From Ectobius pallidus (Eukaryota > Arthropoda > Insecta > Blattodea > Ectobiidae), in contig CAXKWD010000005.1 of assembly GCA_964059195.1 (NCBI GenBank), positions 137,035,686 to 137,099,685 of the forward strand: DNA of 64,000 bases. The letters run 5' to 3'. Below, one piece after another: positions 34,906 to 46,639 of this stretch. How positions within the stretch are numbered: position 1 is the first letter of the stretch; each line of letters opens with the position of its first letter. The position numbers were made by a program, and so were the translations under genes. The notes beneath the pieces are model-generated. The model was given only the letters and a program-made list of their open reading frames with translations, did no database searches and was not told where the DNA came from.

Positions 34906-36388
34906 TAATTATCTATTGTCAAGGCAGTCACAAAGTCCAATCTTATAAAACATAAAAATGGGTAAATTGACGTTATAAGCTAAACTGGTTAAAAATGCTT
35001 TTACTCATATAACTTAAATGAGTAACAGGAGTATCCTTGAGGTAAAAACCGTCCGGTGCGTATGGCTAACAACCTTACCACCTTTCTGTGCCGATGTCTC
35101 AAACTGGGAGCCTCAACCTCCCAGAAACTCTAAGGGGTCTCCATAGCCCATACACGGATCACTTTTTTACTTACAAAATTTAGTTAAAACGAACTGAAAT
35201 TTAAACCAGTCAGCATTAAAACGTTAAAACCACCCTTTGTCTATCTTTCATTATTTCCCTCGACACGTAGCCTATCTGGAATCTCTACAATCACTGACAC
35301 TGCTTCCTGAGTATGGGATAAAAATCATTCTGATGGATTAAGCAAATGCCTAAAAATCGTTCACTTTGTTTTCCTACAAGTCGCATTTAACGTGTCGTAA
35401 ACAGATTGTTAGTATGTATAACTCGATCGGTAAGACCTGAGTCAAACAAAAGGCTGCGCAGTAGGCTACGATGATGCACCTGCCTGACCTTCATCTCACG
35501 TGATGTTCCCTGCTGTACAGACCGTGTAAAAACATCTTATTTAGCCTCACAGCGTTCAATAGTGGAGACTCAACAGCGATATTCTGTGAGCTACATACCA
35601 TTACTTAAATAATATTTATTTTCATAACTAAAAAAATACTTTAATCACTTTATTTTTGTTTTCAATAGTTACGGGCTATTATGAACCGCAGTATATGCAT
35701 TCTCTTCTTCCCCCAACTCCATTGCTACCGGCGGACGATAAGCTATCTGCGCGTGTTTGGTTCAGGTCCCAGCGTCCCAGTTATAAGTCGCAATTTACAC
35801 GTTCGATTTTAACTTGTCTACGGTTATGTCGCAATTTACAAAACCCCATGGTGTGTCACCAGAAGAAGAAATGAAACAAAACCGTCCAGATTGACCACAG
35901 AACTATAAGCTAGACAACCTTCTTAAAGCTTTCACAGAATTCAGCAAATGTAATAGATAGCCCGCCCAGATTATTAATTTCATTCATTTATTGGTTCCAG
36001 TCAAGGTTCTCAGAAATAAAAGAACTGGAATCACGAAGCAATAAGATGCAGAGGGCATGCGGCCAAGGACAATTGCTAAATAAACAAACTAGCGGACCTC
36101 TTGCACATTATGACCTGCTAACTCAAAGTTTATTATACGGAACTATGAAATTTTAATCACAGTCACGAATACCAATCAGTAAGAAATAGATTACTGGATT
36201 ACTTTGTATATATCCCCTTTTTCTGACTGCTTATTAATAGATAAGGTATTAAGTTAGTCACTGTCAAGTGAATGAACTATTTTCAACCTTCTCCACTAAA
36301 AAGTAATCTAATTATGATACAATGCAATGCAACAGTTTCAACCTTATACATACAAAATCGTAGATTTTAGCATTTTCCCCAGATTATA
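34906..36388. other. No gene recognised
   Basis: Includes a mildly GC-rich patch at 35,040-35,160 with a CCTCCCAG / CTGGGAGGCT-like inverted word. No motif found in short frames. Confidence 0.5.
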
Positions 36389-36390
36389 TA

Positions 36391-36782
36391 GTCCAGTTAT
36401 TCATTGCATGGCCAGGCGCTTCCTTCCATTAGAAGAAAAAGTTTGCCGACAGCTTAACCCATATTCTTTATTTTTACCGCACCAATCAGCTAGTTACCCC
36501 AGCCGATCAAAATCTAAGAATATCCTGTGACGATTTTGACAGCTACTCGTCAGCTCCACGTGCAGTGAAATGCGCGGTTACAAGATCAAGTTACAATAAA
36601 CAATAACACGTGTGTATTGTTTTAGCGAAGGAAGAACCAAGGTCAGTGATAACAATGAGAGATTATTGCAACGTTGCTTTTGTTTTGGAAAGCGGAAGCC
36701 AAGACCGATTTAATCAGATTAATTAACATAAAGAAACACCGACACCTTTGAAGCCGCCTGGCCATCCAATGAATAACTGCAC
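36391..36782. mobile_element. TA-flanked MITE (392 bp)
   Basis: Left end GTCCAGTTATTCATTGCATG and, inverted, right end GTGCAGTTATTCATTGGATG, then GGCCAGGCG in both. TA flanks each end (36,389-36,390 and 36,783-36,784). A Tc1/mariner-type MITE is the simplest reading. The interior holds a short palindrome AATAACACGTGTGTATT near 36,602. Non-coding. Confidence 0.8.
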
Positions 36783-36892
36783 TACACCCGTAACAGAAAC
36801 ATTCTTGCCGGGTAGTATTTCCCGACCTTCAAGGGGTTGAATTGATATTATTCTAAGTGTGACTTGAGCTTCCCCCTTGATAGGTATTGGTA

Positions 36893-37345
36893 AGGTACAT
36901 CTTTATTCTTATATACATATTAAATACATTACCCATAGAATAAATCCAACGCACGGGCCTAGACGGCCGTTCGTGCTTTTACTATGCACAGGACAAAGAA
37001 AAAAAAATGTAACACTAATAATACAGAACAATATAATACGAAAACTTATAATATAGTACTGCTATACAAAAAGATTAAGAAAAGAAAAAAAGAAAAAATT
37101 GTACTAATGACAGAAAAGATATGACAATAATAATACAATATAATACATAATAATACACAGACAAAGATTACTCCCCCTGCCCCTCCCTACCATCCTTTTC
37201 TACCCTGAGCTGTCGGACTTTAGACATAAATTTCCCCACCCCTTCGGAGAATTTTGTATCACTCAACAGCTCGAATATCGCCATGTGACCTCTTCTCCCC
37301 GTGATATGACAGCGTACTGGAACCTATCCTCTTACCCATCCGGTT
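36893..37345 (-). pseudogene. Putative retroposon C-terminus and 3' UTR
   Basis: A minus-strand frame reads CHITGRRGHMAIFELLSD, then KFSEGVGKFMSKVRQLRVEK and GREGQGE before TAA at 37,168-37,170. It is followed by about 270 bp of AT-rich sequence with AATAAA near 36,900 (minus). This looks like the tail of a LINE-type element, but I cannot name the clade. A TAG interrupts the frame about 60 bp upstream of CHITG. No target duplication seen. Confidence 0.4.
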
Positions 37346-37997
37346 GGAAGCCCGAGAAACCATTATCCGAATTATTCTAGTTGCCAAAGGAATTCTTTCT
37401 TGATATAAGAAGACGTCATATTTCCATTAATGGTAAACAACGGAAAATTTGAAGAAAATTGTTCGTAATATTTATAACACCTTTCTTTACCTTAACACTA
37501 CCATATAAAAGGATTCTTAACCTAACCACAATTATTAAGTTCCTTTAAAGGAAAATGACAATCACTATAAAATGTAAACAAGTATAATTTGCTAATTTGA
37601 GTTTAAACATTATTATGTTTAAGGTGGGATTCACTGTCAGCGTTTGTAATTACCGTGATCTGTTAAGTTCGTAAAACCCTTGACCGGTTTCGCCAAACTT
37701 GGAGCATGAAGGTTACCGCGTTAAGTAATTTGCACATCCACACAGCAGTAATAATGTTACGAAACAAGACCAATCAAGCTGTGCAAACTACAACTCACCA
37801 TCAGTAATTCAAGATTCCAACTTACAACGATCATTTTCCTGCATCGTAAACCAGTAATTGTCAAACAAGCTAGGAAGGTCTAAAGCACCCAAAGAAACAA
37901 GAATATTACTTAGCAGTAGCAAATGAGTCCGGTCTTCGCACGGAAGTAACAAGTGTTTTACGCAAAGAAATTTTACTGGTCTGTGTTAGTTTTATCA
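37346..37997. other. No feature recognised
   Basis: AT-rich, no motif found. Confidence 0.5.
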
Positions 37998-38000
37998 TTA

Positions 38001-38460
38001 GGGGGCGGATTTCTATGACCTAAAAAATTGGATATATGCATGCATTTATGACCTAAAAAACATTAAAATATGACCAATAAAATTTAAAATATGACTTTAC
38101 CACTTACACATTGTGTATATTTTTTTAAGTTTCATTACAATACATTTTATTAAAATATAGTGTTAATTATTTAAAATATCTGTAAATTCTCAAAAAGTAT
38201 CATTATAATGCAAAATTTACAAAATATGATACGAAACTTCAAAACTTCTTTAATATGCACACAAATATGCCAAAAAAGACCTAAATATGCATATTCATAC
38301 TGAATATGCTTCAATAGTTGAAAATGTCCTAAATATGCAGTTATATGCACAATAAAAGCCGTTCCATTTTCACCAGGATGCTTGGAATCGGGTTTAAATT
38401 AGTCGGAAACCTGAAATAATGCAAAGGGGAAAAATATGACATGTCATAGAAATCCGCCCC
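38001..38460. mobile_element. PIF/Harbinger-like MITE (460 bp)
   Basis: Ends GGGGGCGGATTTCTATGAC and, inverted, GGGGCGGATTTCTATGAC, with TTA outside each (37,998-38,000 and 38,461-38,463). TTA is the preferred Harbinger target. The interior is rich in ATATGACC and ATATGCA words, and the right end has an extra small palindrome ATATGACATGTCATA. Non-coding. Confidence 0.88.
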
Positions 38461-38463
38461 TTA

Positions 38464-40142
38464 GTTATCATAAAGTACGGTGGAATTATCTCGGAAGGCC
38501 TAATTAATTTGAAAACAGGTGTTAGATATTTAGTTAAATATTGTTTTCTTCTATAATCTAATGTTTTTCATCCATTTCTCTATCAAGCTATCTTGGTGGA
38601 AACTTAATATCCTGCACCCAGTAACAAGTACCCTAACCTACCTGCGTCTTTTACCTTCTTTGCTTCCTAACGGGCATTGGATGAAATGATTTTTCAATTT
38701 CAACATTTAAATTTACTATCACCATTTTAATCTTACCTGTGTCTTTATTTCCTTTTATTTCTTAGTATTCACTTACCGGTAAGATATAATTCATCCGGCA
38801 AGTAAGTATGATACGACTAGTGGCGCCTGCTATACAGCAATCGTTGTATCGATCACCATCAAGTTTAAAATAGTCACTATTTTTTAAGGTCTGTACCCTA
38901 AAAAATTGACGACCACTTTTAACAGCTGTTAGTGATTTCACGCAAGTAACATTTTTACTATTCACAAACCGTTGAAGAAATACTATGCAATACACTTCCA
39001 CATTTCCATACATCCGATAAAGACGAAACCAATTCAACTTAAATCTGTAGGTCTAAAACAAAACTCTAGTTTTGATCCCTTATTATTAAATTTTATAGTT
39101 TAAAATAATCCTGAATTAATTAATCTGAATAATAATATTAATGTTGGAGTGTAAGACCATTGAAAGGAGAGGTAGCCTAAATAGGTCAAAGGAAATAAAA
39201 ATAAGAACTCCTGAATAGTATTATGCAATAAAACCTCTCAAACAATAGAAATAAATTATTGCTAAAAATGGTAGAGTGTAAATGAAATGTGGAATATCCA
39301 CATAGAAAAAATAAATTACTTTAAGAAAGATACTATGTTACATTCTGAATAAAGTTCTAACGAGTAAAACAATTTCCAGTGATGTCTTTCTCCTGTTGGC
39401 TCTAACCCAAAAGGCGAAAAAAGCCTTAGTAGATACCCTATATTCCATTTACCTAAAAGTTATTTTATTATGACAGAAAACTGGCAACAGACCAACACAG
39501 TAAGTTCAATGAAGTGGCAACCGTCGCGTCGTTTCTGGCAGAGAAACCTACATTTCCTTCCGCCCCAAAAGCTCAAATAAAAGAGAAATATTTCAACATA
39601 AATGCCCATAGCTCCAGAAACTTACGAACTTAAATAAGTGGTAGTCGATAAAGAAAAAAATGCAGATTATAAATTGTTCAGAATGGAAGCAATATACCTC
39701 AGTAAACAAAGCAGACAGCTGATTGGAGTCAACTGGTTATATAGGCTACAGAGTCTTCATAATATAAATCATCGACCAGCTCACATTATAGGCTAATTCG
39801 CCGAATTGTAATTTAGAATAATTATTCTTTAATTAAAATCTGACATTTATTATATATAGACCATGCTTTAACGCAGTTTACGATTATTTGGTCTGCATGA
39901 GTTTTTATTCACTTCTTACTAGTTGTACAGGACGAATTATCTTTTGATTGGTTAGTTCTTTAAGATGAATAAACTATTGAATTACTAATTAAGTAAGATG
40001 AATAACTATTGATTTGAGAATACATAAAGTTCTTATCAGCAGTCATTAAGTAGGTGCTACTGTTACTACCACTATCATCTCAATATTACTTTAAGAACTA
40101 ACGCTTTCGGAAGAGATAAAACAACAATAGTAATAATAATAA
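38464..40142. other. No feature recognised
   Basis: AT-rich. A 91-codon minus frame at 38,762-39,037 has no motif. Confidence 0.5.
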
Positions 40143-40646
40143 TAAAACCAGGTAACTGATATATCAAAGTGCCAGGATGCTATTGTTTAATCAGTGATAA
40201 TTGCAACTATGATATGCAGAAAACAAGTCATTTTTGTAATCGATTCCCGAGTTAAGCTCCACATCGATTCATTAAGCAGGGCTTACGGAAGAACAAAGGT
40301 CTAAAGTTTGATAAGCATATGTAAAGGAATATATTTCTCAAAGCCCATTGTATTGCAATATTATATTGTATTGTAATATAATATGTTGTCAGGAGAACAG
40401 ATTTGCATTTGAACAATTCTAATTTATTACCATAAAATAGGCGCTAAATTGGGAATTACTCCGGTACCAGTCAACCGATATGGTCCAAAATCAACAGGCT
40501 TCTTCCCATGGATGCTTCAAATGCGTATACCAAGTTTCATGAAATTCCGATAATGCGTATTCGAGTTGTCGCGCGTACAGACACACGGACAGAGATTTTT
40601 CCCTCCACCATACAATCTTAGAAAGCACCATTCTGGCACTTAAAGA
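40143..40646 (-). repeat. Interspersed repeat family R1, copy 3
   Basis: Starts CCAGGTAACTGATATATCAA and ends CATTCTGGCACTTAAAGAC. Same internal blocks as at 0.7 and 29.8 kb. On the minus strand it ends in an (ATT)n tail (plus-strand AATAATAATAATAA at about 40,130-40,143), which favours a retroposon over a MITE. Confidence 0.8.
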
Positions 40647-41300
40647 CAATAATAATAGAATAAAAAGGCCTAGGCGAGTCCTTTAGACATAAATAGTAGA
40701 ATGGGGTCTACTCTTTCGTGCAACGGAAAAATAATTAAGATGCATTATAGTTTAAAATAATCTCTCGATATATATAATCACGGGTAATCTGGGTGGAAAT
40801 TGTATTAGACAATATTTTGGGCATCAGTTTTTCGGCATCGTGCCGCTTCTCTGACATATATCAATTGAAAAATTCCTCGACACCATATTAAATTTGGCCA
40901 CTATTTCTATCTCTCTCTCGAATCCTATGCCCCCATGTTGGGGCGAAAAGCCTCCAAGTGGAGGTTTCTGTTTACCTATGTGAATTTTGTACGCTTATTT
41001 TCCTAGAGAGGGCAGAGGGACAGGTCGTAAGCCCATCGCCTCTCAACCCCCTTTCCGGAAACTAAGGTATTATTTGGAGGTGAAAGGGCCGAGAAATTTT
41101 ATCCAGAGGCTCTAATTTAGGCTTGGGAGTTCTTTTACGTGCCGTAAATCTACGACATGGCCCCCCCCAGCATAAAGTCCCTCCCGGAGGACTCCGTGCC
41201 CACTATTTCTATTTCACTAGCTCTCTTCTAAGGCCAAACAACTTAACCCTTGGAATCACCAAGCCCTGTTCCTGGAGATTATTCTTGAAGGATACATTAT
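40647..41300. other. Mostly anonymous; possible old repeat at 40,920-41,220
   Basis: The GC-richer stretch contains GTGCCGTAAATCTACGACATGG-like sequence, CCCCCCCC and AAGTCCCTCCCGGAGGACT, which look like part of a dispersed retroposon. No partner copy occurs in this window, so this is only a suspicion. Confidence 0.3.
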
Positions 41301-41309
41301 GGATTCCTC

Positions 41310-41510
41310 TGATGATGCTCTTATTTTGCAATGATGTCAAGCGTGAAAGTTACCTAACACATTCCATCTTGATCCTCGTTGACAATAAAATACTTATATT
41401 CTGTACAAACAATGCGTCATTAACAACACAGATCAAAGACTTGCAGAATTTGTACAAAGTACGCATCACGCGATATTTGCAACTCAAAACCCACAATAGC
41501 GCATTGAATC
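41310..41510 (+). pseudogene. Possible degenerate reverse-transcriptase fragment
   Basis: Inside a 164-codon plus frame (41,123-41,617) the stretch LFCNDVKRESYLTHSILILV, then DNKILIFCTNNASLTTQIKD, resembles the RT region L..ND........ILFADD..IL....N...L..QI..L. The catalytic ADD reads VDN. Only that short stretch matches, so chance resemblance cannot be excluded. Confidence 0.3.
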
Positions 41511-41617
41511 CTTGTTTGATAGTTTTATTGGGCATTGTCTACGGCTTGTCTGCAGTGTATTTTAATACAAACAGTTGGATCTACTCCAATCTCTCTTTCA
41601 GTACCATGCTGTCATGA

Positions 41618-44276
41618 CAATGAACGTTACCACTCTTTACTTTTGTTATTTAACGAAGAAAACACACTGCCCTTGAACTTAGCAGTGGAAGATCTTAGTT
41701 TCTTTTGCAAGGTCACTTAGGTTTAAATCACGCAAGTCTGGAAGTACTGATACTGAATAATGGTCATTAGCGATGTTTCGACATACTTCAAAATGTTAGC
41801 TCTTGCTTCTTGGTGTAGCCTAATATGACTTCGTCACTAAGAAAGGAAACAAGAAATGCTGTAATCCTGCACATCTAATTGTAGTAAGGCCTATCTACGG
41901 TACGGAAAGCAAAAGTGATTATATCGTTACAGGAACTGTCTATCCTTAAATGTGCGCATTCAAATCCAGGTTATCAGAACATAAAACTATATTTTCGTTA
42001 ATATTATAAGTAGCGACCCTTGAAAGTAGTTTCACTTTTAGGGGAAATTTATTTTAACATTTCAGTATTTCAGCATTATTATTAATAGGTGGTGTTTATT
42101 TAAAAAAAATTATATATAAGGCTAGTTCACCAATTAACATTTTTATGAACTATTGTTGTTACGACTTAATATTAAATAAATCTGTATGATTCTTCAAACC
42201 TCAAGCTTTTCATGAGGTTTATTCAAACCTCCCGCAGCTTAAATTTTAGTTTATCGAAGGAAATATTAAATTAATTTTTGTTTATAAGTTCGTAAAGAAC
42301 AATGTCTACAAGAATTTGGAAACAACACTCCTTGAAAATTGAACTGTTGTTGTGGATTCTGTTAATACACAATCTTCAAAAATTAAAACGCTCATATTAT
42401 GTGTGATTTAAAGCGGACGTTTGGAGTTTTCAGAACGAAAACTCTGATTCATCGCATTTGTGTGTAAAATTGCATATACCTATAAAAGGGCATATCTCAA
42501 CAAACAATTATCATTTTAATAAACATCTCGACTTACCACATGCATCTGCTTCTGCTTCTGTCGTCCAATTTTGAAACTGCAACAAATCAGAAAAGGAATA
42601 GATTTAAAATATCACTTCAACATTAATTTGTTAATATCATATATATATATATATATATTTAGAATTTCCTATATTGTGTTTTTTTTAATAAGAAGATAAA
42701 TGAGAGCTTCATGAAACGGTGTGTTCTCCCCAGACAAGAGAGTGAGCTATTCTGTTTCTGATGTCCTCTCAACGAACAAATAACTGATATCACGAGCTTG
42801 TATGAAAGGACAATGACTGTAAAAATTAACAGTAACATTGTTCTATAAACGAGTTCTTCGGGGTCAACCCAAGACAACGGATGTCCCAATTGACGACTGT
42901 GACGAGGTTCAAACCCTATAGCAGGACATGTCTAGGGTGTCAGTCCGAAAGACTTTTACGCAAGTTATTCAAGACACCTTTCAAAAAATAATAGATGCTT
43001 TCAGAAAAGCCAGACTTTGGTGACCCAACTAACCGTCATAAATATATAACATTTATCAAGTTAATTGGACTAATGAAAGTTATTTTATAAAGTTAATTAT
43101 AAAATGTTATAATATGTACAGATTTGAGTAATGAAAGGTTATAAATCCAGTAAATGAATCACTAATATCATGATACGACTTATAAAAGTTAAAGCGATAA
43201 TAAACAAATACATGAGAAAAGTATTTACCAGCGATATAGAAAAGCATAATAACTTGATTCTATACATTTTAATACAGTGGGTAATCCTGATCCTGAAAAT
43301 CTCCATAAATACTTACCGGCCTAGGCCGATAAAGTGCTACTTTACGGCGTGTTAGCAGTCCGAGAAGCAGCCGCTTTAGAAAGCGTATACTAAAAAAAAA
43401 TTATGTAGGCTAGGTTACATGTGCGAAGAATTATTTTTTCACGAAACAAATACAAGTCACAAAAATCTCTCACGCAAAGAAATTTCAATATGAACTGCTA
43501 ACTGACACTAACCGCAAAGCATTCAGAAAAGTTATGAAATTTGAAATGGAAGCATAATGTAAAGCTGACCCTTAAAACTGTTTAGTTGTAAGATATTTAT
43601 TCACAGAATGACTAGAGACCTGAATGTACTTTGAAAGATGGTTCTGAAACATACTTACAGTTCTTACACTTCAATGTAGTTCTAAACAAGTTAATATCAG
43701 AAAACTCAAGGAGCATTACTCGTTAAATTATCTAAATTACAGTTCGTAGTTATTTTTACAGAAAAACTAGTTCTTATAAATAGCCCAAGCGATCACGAAC
43801 TCGTTCACCAGACTATTTTATTCCACATAGTGACGTCTGGTATCGAATACACGCCCTTCATGAAAGAAGCCGCATGAGCTACGGCACACGCCTTGTATTG
43901 TTTAATGAAATCACGAATTTTCATACAAAAACATTCCTCAAACCAAGGGTCAAACACTAGCAAAGTGACCGACCATATTATTTGTAAAAGTGACCAACCC
44001 CAATACCCTAAAAGGCCAGTGGATGATGTAATTGGAGATAATTTTCAACTTCGTAAAGCGAATGTATTTCAAATTAGAAGTACTACAATGTGGGAAGTAA
44101 CTAAGAAATTGCATTTAGTTATTATCCTCAAGGCATTTCATTCATTCAGAACTGATTCCTTAGGTACAAAGGCTTGTTTTGTCATTAATCATTATGCACT
44201 GTCAATTGATGTCAGAAACACATGATTTTTAAAAAATGAACAAAGTTAAAATAACTTACATGACATATCAGACATG
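41618..44276. other. No gene recognised; (AT)n near 42,640-42,660
   Basis: About 2.6 kb. Short frames at 42,659-42,889 (minus) and 43,893-44,225 (plus) show no motif. Confidence 0.5.
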
Positions 44277-44325
44277 AAATATATATATATATATATATAT
44301 GTACATATATATATAATATATAAAG
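44277..44325. repeat. (AT)n microsatellite
   Basis: About 20 TA repeats with interruptions. Confidence 0.95.
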
Positions 44326-44451
44326 GGAAAAAGACTTATCAGCTTATTCGGGCACCCTGAAAGTTCACAAATAATTACATCACTCTTTGCATACAAAATT
44401 ACAATCCATTGTATTGTGAAAGAAGACATTTCAGCAACTAAGCAAACAATT

Positions 44452-44940
44452 TTAAACTGATTCAAATTGCATAACTGTTATGTAAAATGAATAAAGAGTC
44501 TCCGCAAGAAGGCTGTGATTTTGAAATGTCCTTTGTGTCAATGCGAATGCTGTGCCACGAGCTCCAAAAAGAAGTCCTTTTACTTCCCATGCTGAAATGG
44601 GTACACTGTAGTTGTGACTGAGGTGAGAAAAACATGATTGGTACATAGACTCCTTCCTTTTCTTAGCTACTCGTAGGGCCTGTTGGTCATTCTGTAAACA
44701 TATGATCATAGGATCCAGAATTAACGCTGTTCCTTCTTCTCTATTGATCGGCTATGATGTCTGGCCTTCTATTACTGCCAGATGCGAAAAAAAAGTATAT
44801 TATACTTCCTCGTGTACTTCCCATTTGGACTTTCTGAGAGCAGTTTGCAATATAGGACGTGACTCGTGGTGTCTTGTATTTCTTAGTGTAGTTCTCCTTT
44901 CGGACAAAATACAAGAGTTTCTGACTCTTCACACTCCAGG
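44452..44940 (-). pseudogene. C-terminal tail of an R2-like LINE (restriction-like endonuclease)
   Basis: Minus-strand reading in pieces: RHHESRPILQTALRKSKWEV, then SNRRPDIIAD, REEGTALILDPMI, NDQQALRVAKKRKESMYQSC, and AWEVKGLLFGARGTAFALTQ. The RPD....(about 10)...LDP.I spacing matches the PD-(D/E)xK-type endonuclease at the C-terminus of R2-clade non-LTR elements, and LLFGARGT with KK..MY is a familiar tail of that family. At least two frameshifts and a stop after IIADQ show it is dead. RT domain not found nearby. Confidence 0.6.
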
Positions 44941-45130
44941 TAGAAACTCAAGATCGAATGTTGTGATCGTCCAGGAACAGCGGTAACATTACACGACACT
45001 TTCGTTGAACTTGTCCATTTTGATGAAGAGAGGACATTTTTATATACCCATGCATTAGTTTTTAGGATTACCTTATGAAAAGAGCTCTCTTAGTTTGTCA
45101 TTAGTCATGGGACTCATAATCTTCAATTTC

Positions 45131-45153
45131 CAAAAAAAAAAAAAAAAAAAAAA
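45131..45153. repeat. Poly-A tract
   Basis: Run of about 23 A just left of the LINE 1 target duplication (45,164). Confidence 0.95.
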
Positions 45154-45296
45154 GTGTCTTATTTCCTTCTTTATTTTTTTATTTTTTTTTTGTAATTTAT
45201 TATTACAGCATGCCCCATTACGGAGTAATATTACATGCATTACATGCCACAATTTCAAGTTGAATAATGATAATATATACATTGTTTAAAACAAAG

Positions 45297-45565
45297 ATAC
45301 TTAGAATAAATTCAAGTAAAATTACATAGAATAATAATAAATCCTTAAAGAAAGTCTTATTTACATTTTCCTTAAATGCTGCTCTTGTTCTTGTTCTTGT
45401 CCATGTTAGATGTGTACATGCCAATCTAAATGTTTACTTTCGCATTCTGTCAGTTAATTATAATTTAAAAGGTACTTAGGATAAATTAAAATAAAATTTC
45501 ATAGAATAATATCAAATCCCTACAGAAAGTCTTATTTACATTTTCCTTATATACTGCTCTTCTTC
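45297..45565 (-). repeat. Duplicated segment in LINE 1 3' UTR (175-bp offset)
   Basis: Two direct copies of about 95 bp, roughly 45,297-45,390 and 45,472-45,565. Each contains ACATAGAATAAT or CATAGAATAAT, AGAAAGTCTTATTTACATTT and a CTGCTCTT end. They are imperfect. The function is unknown; a structured 3' UTR recognised by the RT is one possibility. Confidence 0.8.
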
Positions 45566-45595
45566 ATGTGTTAATTATCTCTGAACATACCCCTA

Positions 45596-46639
45596 TCACA
45601 GCCCCAATGAATTACAGAAAGTATGAAATGCTCTTAGATGTCTGGATACTAGCTGATTCATGGTGACTGGCCAGTTGTTACCATTCTTCCTTATTTCTTC
45701 TATTAATTGGTTTCTCTGTTGTTGAACTTCTGGACATTCATATATTAAATGATGCACAGTTTGTTGTCCTGTGTTGCAAGAGCATGTAGGATCATCTGCT
45801 ATTTTGAATCTATATAGGTAAGATTTTGTTTTGCCATGTCCTGTAACCAATGCTGTAAAACTAGGTGTTATTGGTAATTTTAGCCTGAGCCTTTCTCTGA
45901 TGGAAGGGAAAAATGACTTTGTTGTTGCTCCTTTTGTTGTTTTGTTCCATCTGTCCTGCCATTTCTGTATTCCTCCTTCTTTAATTTCTGCTTCTATGGT
46001 TGATCTCGGCTTCTTGTTACATACTGTTTCAATTCCGGCTTCCTCTGCTGCTTGTTTTGCCAGTTTATCAGCTAATTCATTGCCAGGAATTCCGATATGT
46101 GCTTTGACCCATCTGAAATTAATTTCCCATTTTTGTTGATTGAGTGATATTATTGTTTCATATATTTCTGTAACTATTGCATTATGTTTCTTGTTGTTAT
46201 TTAGGATTGAAAGTGTTACCTGACTGTCAGTGAAGACTGATACAGTTCTTTGTTCATCCAGAGCATTAAGGTATTGAATTTCTTTTAGAGCCTGTAGGAT
46301 GGCTATCTGCTCAGCTTGATTATTGGAGCAATCTTGATGTAGCTTATATTTTAGAGTTTTAGCCAAAATACCTTCCTTGAAAATTGCTGCTCCTGCTCCA
46401 ACTTTGTTTTGAATCTTGCTGCCATCGGTGTATATCTCAAAGCAACTAGTTGTATTATTAGATTCTATGATATTGACTTTTTTGGCTGGATGATTCCATT
46501 TGCACAAGTCCAATGGTGAGTCATATTCTTCTTTTTCCGTTAGTCTCTTGTAGAGTGTAGCTTTCCTTTCGATGGCTATTGTTATAGGCTCTAGGCCCGC
46601 TATGACACAAGAGGCTTCATATGAGGTAGTCCGGTATGC
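45596..46639 (-). pseudogene. LINE 1 RNase H and C-terminal knuckle
   Basis: After the frameshift near 46,638 the reading resumes with SYEASCVIAGLEPITIA, the usual link between RT and RNase H. RNase H has all four acidic residues: YTDGSK, NNQAE, FTDSQ and NELADKLA. It would degrade the RNA strand of the hybrid. The C-terminus has a zinc-knuckle-like C-x-C-x8-H-x4-C (TCSCN..HHLIYEC), ending at TAG/TAA by 45,596. No other lesion is seen. Confidence 0.88.
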
